Assembly (NCBI RefSeq): GCF_037893015.1
Contig: NC_133658.1
Span: 423,322,200-423,386,199, forward strand
Direction: 5' to 3'
Length of the DNA stretch: 64,000 nucleotides
DNA from: Macrotis lagotis
Taxonomy: Eukaryota > Chordata > Mammalia > Peramelemorphia > Peramelidae
In this document: positions 57,803-64,000 of the stretch, in pieces
How the letters are laid out: each line of letters begins with the position of its first letter
How positions within the stretch are numbered: position 1 is the first letter of the stretch
Notes under the pieces: generated by a model
What the model was told of the DNA's origin: nothing
What the model saw: the letters and a program-made list of their open reading frames with translations, nothing else
Database searches by the model: none
Made by a program: the position numbers and the translations under genes

Positions 57803-58814
57803 CACACACAAACTGAAGTACAGGCACACCCAGAGACAAAAGTTAATCCATTTGCGACATATAAGGTATTAAAAAAATATTCACTACAGCAATTTAATCA
57901 ACAATCACAGTAGATCACTGACAAAAGCAACCAATGCTTTCTAGGTTTGTGGCTTCTTTCATTTAGAAGACAAATGCTGATATATGGATGTCTAAATCAA
58001 ATAATCATTTTATGTTGATCAATACTACTTGCCTACCCGCAACCAACATTAAGCTACTTCTGGACTCTCATGGAGACAGTCATCCTTTCTGATGACTCAC
58101 AGAATGGATGTTATAGCATCTAACCAGCCTAGACTAAGCAAAGTATAGACAAAGAAATGCTTATATGCACAATGAGTTGTGGAAGTTAGAATAATAGACA
58201 CCAAGAGTGTCTATTTAGGAAAATACACAGCACTATAAATGTTGGAAATGATCTTGAAAGAGTGGAATGTTAGAACCTGGAAGAACCTCAGGTCAAGGAA
58301 CACAGAATATGAAAGCTGAAGGGTTTTTTTTTAAGGATTATAGAATGTAGAATATCAAAGTTGGAAGAGACCTTAGAATTGCAAAAAGAAAGAATATTAA
58401 AAACCAAGTGGATACTTAAGGGTCATGTTGTATAATTCATTTTAAACCAAAGAAATTTGATGCTGGGGAGTGGTAGGTACATGTGGTATATCTGTGGAGG
58501 GAATGATGGTGACAAGATCAAACTGTAGATCTCAAAATATGTTGGGATACAATGGCCTATTATAATAGATTTGAATTTTGCAAAGTCAAAAGGAGAAAGC
58601 TACTTGAATCTAAACCATAAAGATTTTACTTTTCCAAATGATGCTCCCACATCAAGACCCTACTAAGTATAGCAAATTGGGTGAGAGACTGAGGGGGGAT
58701 AGAGGGTGGTAGAGTAAGATAATCATATTCTATCCATCTAAACATTTGAATAAATAAATACATATTTTAAAAATTAAAATGATGATGATGATGATGTTGA
58801 ATCATAGCCTAATC

Positions 58815-59035
58815 ATCTAAAGCTAAGAGAGGCAATAGGATATAGTGGATCTACTGTTGGATTTGGAGTCAGGAGGACATGGTTTCAAATCTCATTTACT
58901 GTGTGATCCTAGTCAAGTTAACTGGCTTCTCTGTGCTTCTATTTCCTCATCTGTAAAATGACAGAGGAGTCAGATTTAATTCTAAGGTTTCTTATAGCTC
59001 TTAATCTCTGATATCACGATCTTAATTTAGATTGA
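58815..59035 (+). mobile_element. MIR
   Basis: GGCAATAGGATATAGTGGAT, GTGTGATCCTAGTCAAGTTA, TTTCCTCATCTGTAAAATGA. Confidence 0.65.
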
Positions 59036-59384
59036 TTGAAAGATGGGCTTGGATAAACAGTCAATACCTGATCATATTTTGTTCCTAAATTATGTTAAAA
59101 TTTAAAACCACACACACAAAGCTTAGAACTGGTTATAAGGTACATTCCACAAATTACCTGTTTACCTTAGAGCAAACTAAGTGGCATTCCTTTATCAAAA
59201 TGGCAGACCAGAAAAAGAAAATGAAAGTGAATGAAAAGGAACATGATTGGAAGAATTATTGGATTGTGAAACAGTAGCCCTGATTTTGAGTCAATCTGCT
59301 GCTAACTAGATACAATCTCAGGCAAGTCATCAGGCTTTTCTGGGTCTAGTTTTGTTTTTTTTTTTCTTACTGGTTTTGGAATAG

Positions 59385-59450
59385 ATGACAGCACAATGCC
59401 AGGCACAGTAGTATATGTTTAATATATGTTTGTTTATTGATTGCTTGATT
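59385..59450 (+). mobile_element. L2 LINE 3' end fragment
   Basis: CACAATGCCAGGCACAGTAG followed by GTTTAATATATGTTTGTTTATTG. Confidence 0.5.
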
Positions 59451-60122
59451 CTAAGATCTCTTCAAGCTCTACTGATCTATGCATTGATGAAAGAAATAAA
59501 AGAAAAAAGAAAAAAGGGAAGATCTTCATTTTAATATCTCTTGGAATATTCTCATATGAAATAAGCATTTGAAGAACTGTAGCTGAAAGAAATAGAACAA
59601 GATTCTCAGCATTTCCCATTTTCTTTTGGACTTATTACCACTTGATTTTTAACACTTATTTCACAAGCTCTAAATGAGAATTTATTTGGATAAATTATTT
59701 GATAATTAAAAATATTAACACCTCTAGAATACTGGTACTACTATTTTAGTTCCTTTCAGTTGTAATATTATCACGATCCTCATCATCAAATAATCAACAT
59801 CATCATCAGATTCCCACTGAATTCAGGAGTCATCCCATCTACATCACTATCCAGTTATCTTTTAACTTTGGCTCTTATTGCTACATCACTTTTAATTGCC
59901 TTTGGGAAAAAATACTGGAAATTACTTTTCAATTTTCTAAACTCCATTTTCTACTCTGTTACTATTGGTGTTTGTTTGAAAATAGATGCTAATATTCTCT
60001 AGGTATATTGCCTTTTTTCCTTATGCCCAGGTTAGATAAATAGGCTTCATCTCTTTAATTTGGATATGCTTTCCTTAAGAAAATATAGTTGAGTCTAACA
60101 AACAAGGAAGAAAGAGACAACT

Positions 60123-60137
60123 GGGGGGGGGGGGGGG
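60123..60137 (+). repeat. 15-base G homopolymer
   Basis: Uninterrupted G run followed by CGGGGAGG. Confidence 0.9.
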
Positions 60138-60472
60138 CGGGGAGGTGGGAATAAATAATAAATTATACTTGTTGATTGGTTGATTTGGAAAAGAAGAAAA
60201 GAGGTAAAGGGAGAGAGTGGGAAAGAAGAGAGGAAAGAAAGAGGAGAAAAGGAAGAGGGGAGAGAACTCATGTATTATTTATTCTTGGCAATAAACAAAC
60301 TTGTGGAATCCCAGTCAATTTCCATCATTATGGAAATCATTTGAATTCCAGAGTTGGCTAGAGCTGTAGCTTATGGAAGCTCCTACAGAGCTCTGGGTCC
60401 TGTAAAGGAAAATCTAACTCTGGATGAGCAATGAAGGAGTAAAGGGGGAGCCAAATGAAAGGAAAAAAAAGA

Positions 60473-60474
<2 letters not shown>

Positions 60475-60537
<63 letters not shown>

Positions 60538-60569
60538 GAAAGAAAGAAAGAAAGGAAGGAAGGAAGGAA

Positions 60570-60643
<74 letters not shown>

Positions 60644-60655
60644 GAAAGGAAGAGA
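60475..60655 (+). repeat. (GAAA)n/(GGAA)n purine tract
   Basis: About 180 bases of pure purine on the plus strand, mostly GAAA with a short GGAA segment near 60553-60572. The Lys/Glu/Arg open frames here are artefacts. Confidence 0.95.
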
Positions 60656-60999
60656 ATTATAAAAATGTGTTCTACCTTACCAAAACATCAGTTATAGAAG
60701 AAGCAGAGATCTCAGGGGCTGCCCTAGATTCAACAGTTAAGATCTGATCTATGCAAGCGGCGGCTGCAGGAGATTAAAACCCAAATTTATTTCCTGAAGT
60801 GAGAAAGATAAAAATGCAATTTCTGCTTCTTAAACACCACTCGTTATGCTGCCACAACACAGCAGGGGGCCAAGAAATGACCACGCAAGCTTCCATTCCC
60901 TACCCCCAACCCCTTCCAGGATCCAGTGAGATTACATAAGAAATACAATGAAAAGAATGCAAAGAATCCCAAACCCTTTGAGAATGTGCTGCCTCTAAA

Positions 61000-61410
61000 A
61001 TATTTTTAGAACAATCACTGTAGTAATTCTTCTTAGTTGTAGAAACACTCTAAATCAGAAAGTCAATTTTTCCTCTATTTGCAGAAGTGAGCTGGGTTCA
61101 CTGGAAAGAAGCCTGTGTTTTGTTTGGCTGCTGTTCACATACTGCCTTGGCAGAGTTTCCTTGGATAGCTTACAGTGGATCTCACTCTTGCATACAGTAG
61201 CACTTTCATTTTAACCGCCCCAGCCACGCTTTTCTAATAACACACTGCGAACTGAAAAATCCCTATAAGCACAGCTCTTTAAAGCTGTAATGGAGGAGGG
61301 CTTTCTGCCCCCTTCAACAATGAGGACTGTAAACTGGGGCTGGTGCTTTTAATAAAAATATGTGAATCTCGTTAAAAGAGTGGCGTGCTGGAAGAGGAAA
61401 CAATATAGGC
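61000..61410. promoter_or_regulatory. Candidate intronic regulatory element
   Basis: Unique, repeat-free sequence with a RUNX-like AACCGC at 61213-61218 and short AT-rich homeodomain-like cores. Repeats resume on both sides ((CA)n at 61460, the GAAA tract at 60475). Confidence 0.3.
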
Positions 61411-61462
61411 ACGTTCTAGGAGCGTGGTTCCCTTCTCCTGTGAATGTGCATGCGCACGTGTA

Positions 61463-61466
61463 CACA

Positions 61467-61510
<44 letters not shown>
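61463..61510 (+). repeat. (CA)n microsatellite
   Basis: CA repeat with an early ATA interruption. Confidence 0.95.
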
Positions 61511-61512
<2 letters not shown>

Positions 61513-61554
61513 TCTCCTAGAACCACAGAATACACAGAATACTCAGAACACAGA

Positions 61555-61790
61555 ACATTAGAGCAGGAAGAGACTATTCATGGAAGACTGTAAGTGGAAT
61601 TGTGTTAACATTCAACATGCACTGAAAGGGTCATTGAAGCCTTCAAGATCCTTTGGCCTGTCCCCTCTAAATTTACAGGTGAGAAAACTGACATCTATAT
61701 TGGGAAAATTGATTGTCCAAGTTCACAAATGTAATAAAGATGGAACTAGAACTCAGGTCTTCTAACCCCTCATCCACTGCTCCTCAACCC
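61555..61790 (-). mobile_element. MIR
   Basis: TAGAGCAGGAAGAGACTATT, AATTTACAGGTGAGAAAACT, TAGAACTCAGGTCTTCTAAC, CTCATCCACTGCTCC. Confidence 0.6.
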
Positions 61791-62239
61791 ATGCCTTAAA
61801 AAAAAAAAAAAGGAAGCAAATACTTCTAAACCTGTTCCAGGTCTGATGCCATATCAAGAAATCTAGACTTTTCAAACAAACAAACACAACAATTGGAAGC
61901 ACTCCATCCCTGGGCTGCCTCTTGGCATGAGGTTGCTTGCAAGGGTGGGAGGAAGGATTTGTAGGGGAGGGAGGGATAAGCACTTCATGGTGGGTTTGCA
62001 AATAGCACCAACTTGTTAGCCACCATCAAGGTCAGGCTACTCTATGGCAACTACTACATTTTCCACAAAGGCTTCGGAGATTTGGACAACCTTTGCATCC
62101 CAACCCGTACGCTGGTTTTGTCTCTTATTCAGTGGACCGATTATGCCTCCACAGAAAGTTGTCACTCAAGAGAACAGATTCCCAGGTACAATTTACATTT
62201 CTCTCTGGCATCTAGAAATGTAGTTATTTCAGCCTTTTA

Positions 62240-62680
62240 AAACTCCCTCATCAACACTGTCTTCACTTCACACTTTTCTCTTTCTTTCTCTCTGTGTTGT
62301 TTACAAAGGTTTCATTATGTTTTCAACTAATCAGAAAGGCCCTGCTAATACACAATTAACATGTGATTATAAAAAAAATTAAAATAGCTTCCAGAAGAAG
62401 GAAATGTAATTAAGTAGAGAATGCTTTTCAATAAGTGCTCGCTTTAACCCACTGTCAGAACACGGTTTAGGTTAGTCTACAATGGATGGAACAGATGCCA
62501 AGGGCAGGATGTTAAAAGCAAATAAAAAAGGACGCTATTTTCTTGGGGAATAATAACCATCAACTCCAAACAACAAGCTGAAGAACATCAGATTTCAGCT
62601 GTTGTGAGCTGACCTCCTGGTTCTCCTCCCACTGTTTCAAAGGGTCCTTTTCCTGTTCATTTGTGCGGTATTTTCCCCCT
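62240..62680. promoter_or_regulatory. Candidate intronic regulatory element
   Basis: A repeat-free block with a FOX consensus TGTTTAC at 62298-62304, AACTAATCAG, CAATTAACATG and CAGCTGTTG (E-box). It resembles a conserved developmental element, but this is not tested. Confidence 0.3.
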
Positions 62681-63134
62681 TTCACCAAGTAAATGATAGA
62701 TTAGATCTAAACTTTAGAGGATAAAAAATAAGTAAAATTGAATTTAAAAAAATCTGTCACATAGACACTTCATGAAGGTTCTCAAGTATGGCCAATCAGA
62801 GAGGGTCCATTAGTGCCACTTCAGTTAACGGTCAGCAATGTTTTCACTGTAAATCTCTCTTGGCAGAGATTCAGGACTTGTCTGTCTAAAATTTCCACAG
62901 CCTAGCAATGGTTCCTTTGCCTCAAACTCAAGGGCACAAGTTGACAACCCAGGATTTTTTTTTAAATTCTTTTCTCCCAATAACCAAATTTTTATTCCAT
63001 CAAATTCAAGGCATTTTTATTTGCTCTATCATTTTACTGAGGTCTTAATGGTCTCTACCCATCTAGGGACCTTAAAAAAGAGAGAGAGAAAAGAAAAGAA
63101 AAAGAGGGGGGAAAGCTAAGAGATAAACAACCAG

Positions 63135-63345
63135 GTCACTTGGGTCCTAGATTTAGAGTAAGAAGGCCTAAATTTGAATTCCAGGTAACAGGGTTCTCAA
63201 GTGCTGGTGCGATCTTGGGGAAGACACCTCTCTGGGCCAAGGTTTCCTGCTCTGGGCAACAAAAGGGTTGAATTAGAGGATCTCTGAGGTCCCTTCCAGC
63301 TCTAAATCCTGTGATCCCATGACACCATTTATTGAAGTAAGCAGG
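63135..63345 (+). mobile_element. MIR
   Basis: GGCCTAAATTTGAATTCCAG, TCTTGGGGAAGACACCTCTC, GAGGTCCCTTCCAGCTCTAA, ATCCTGTGATCCCATG. Confidence 0.6.
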
Positions 63346-64000
63346 AGATTGCATAACAAGTGTGTCCTTGAAAAAAACATCTTGGGTTTCTCCCCAAGTC
63401 TTCTAAACATAACCAGAAACAAATGAAATCACTTAGTGCAAGGCAGGGGAAGCTTCCATGGAAGGGCCCTCTTTGCTTTCCCTGTATCTACATCACAAAG
63501 CAAGACCTCTGAGCACCTGAAATCCCAGTAGATTCATTGGCAATTGAGGTAATAAGATTTGCAAGGTTAAAATTCCATTTATATTCTATCAGGCCCAAAG
63601 AGCTCACAGACTCAGATATAACTGGCATGGGAAAGTACATGGGGAGAGATTTCGATATTAGTGTTTCCCATACTTGCCTTGATGGAGTCGAGTGTGGTTT
63701 TCAAATAACCATGGAAATCAGAGCTAGAAGAAGCGGGCATTAGATTACCTCACCCGTCCTTGTGCTGGTGGTGCGGTCTTTGTTGTAACATATGGCTAAG
63801 CACACTAGCTACAGGAGCTGCACAGTACTGGATCACAGTATTGGACAGTCTTAAAATGACTCATCATCCCCAAGTTCAAAGGGTCCTGAAAGGTCAACAG
63901 CCCTCCCCAGTGCAAGAATCCCTTCTCCAGGGGCAGCTCAGTCCCTTTCCACTGGCAACTAGTCACACAAATGAACAAAGCTCAGTCCGATGCCAGCTTT

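Larger units (their letters stand above)
40918..64000 (-). other. BCL11B: BCL11B intron upstream of the terminal exon (partial)
   Basis: Everything from the acceptor to the window end lies upstream of the terminal exon in the gene direction. I looked for exon 3 (a small Pro/Ser-rich coding exon ending one base into a Gly codon) and found no convincing candidate, so the intron is longer than 23 kb. It contains MIR and L2 copies, a few SINEs, a 7SL retropseudogene, microsatellites and several repeat-poor stretches. Confidence 0.85.

Noticed and set aside
60424-60747. Lys/Glu/Arg-rich open frames of 107 and 80 codons
   Set aside because: Translation of the GAAA tract.

Overview
This is a vertebrate genomic window and almost certainly marsupial. 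It carries one recognisable protein-coding gene segment, the large terminal coding exon of the C2H2 zinc-finger transcription factor BCL11B (CTIP2), on the minus strand at 38906-40917. I identified it as BCL11B and not BCL11A from its C-terminal tail ([18 protein letters not shown]) and from the flank of its second zinc finger (HGFRIYLE). The marsupial assignment rests on short tRNA-type SINEs with a GGCAGCTAGGTGGYGCAG head, a 6.8 kb marsupial-style L1, and abundant MIR and L2. I cannot separate didelphid from australidelphian.

Layout. Positions 1-33879 lie downstream (3') of BCL11B and contain no gene I can support. This stretch holds ancient MIR and L2 copies, younger SINEs (several with target-site duplications), a degenerate near-full-length L1 at about 11123-17912, L1 3' ends at 5952-6832 and 29196-29845, a possible solo LTR near 4.9-5.45 kb, microsatellites, and two repeat-poor blocks (2.8-3.4 kb and 30.2-33.3 kb) that may be regulatory. 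Positions 33880-38905 are a transposon-free 3' UTR of about 5 kb ending at an AATAAA signal at 33904-33909. Positions 38906-40917 are the coding exon, with a strong splice acceptor at 40918-40919. Positions 40918-64000 are the intron before it. Exon 3 is not in the window, so the intron exceeds 23 kb. The intron holds repeats, a 7SL RNA retropseudogene (45914-46235, minus strand) and several transposon-poor stretches. One of these contains a CpG island (56.17-56.66 kb) and looks like a candidate intronic enhancer or internal promoter.

There is no operon-like or multi-gene system here. The window appears to be a single developmental regulator gene end with candidate cis-regulatory surroundings. 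The most distinctive observations are: (i) an acidic linker in the BCL11B exon that carries a DEDSVAGE motif I recall from BCL11A but not human BCL11B, next to a 15-bp tandem duplication; (ii) a 52-bp direct repeat (50/52 identical) spaced 1215 bp apart downstream of the gene, each copy holding an IRF-like GAAANNGAAA site; (iii) the 7SL retropseudogene with a 10-bp target-site duplication; (iv) a 226-bp direct duplication at 20.2 and 21.2 kb; and (v) five 14-15 bp G or C homopolymers in the gene half of the window. Comparisons with human are from memory. Repeat-family names and 'conserved element' calls are pattern-based, with no alignment run.
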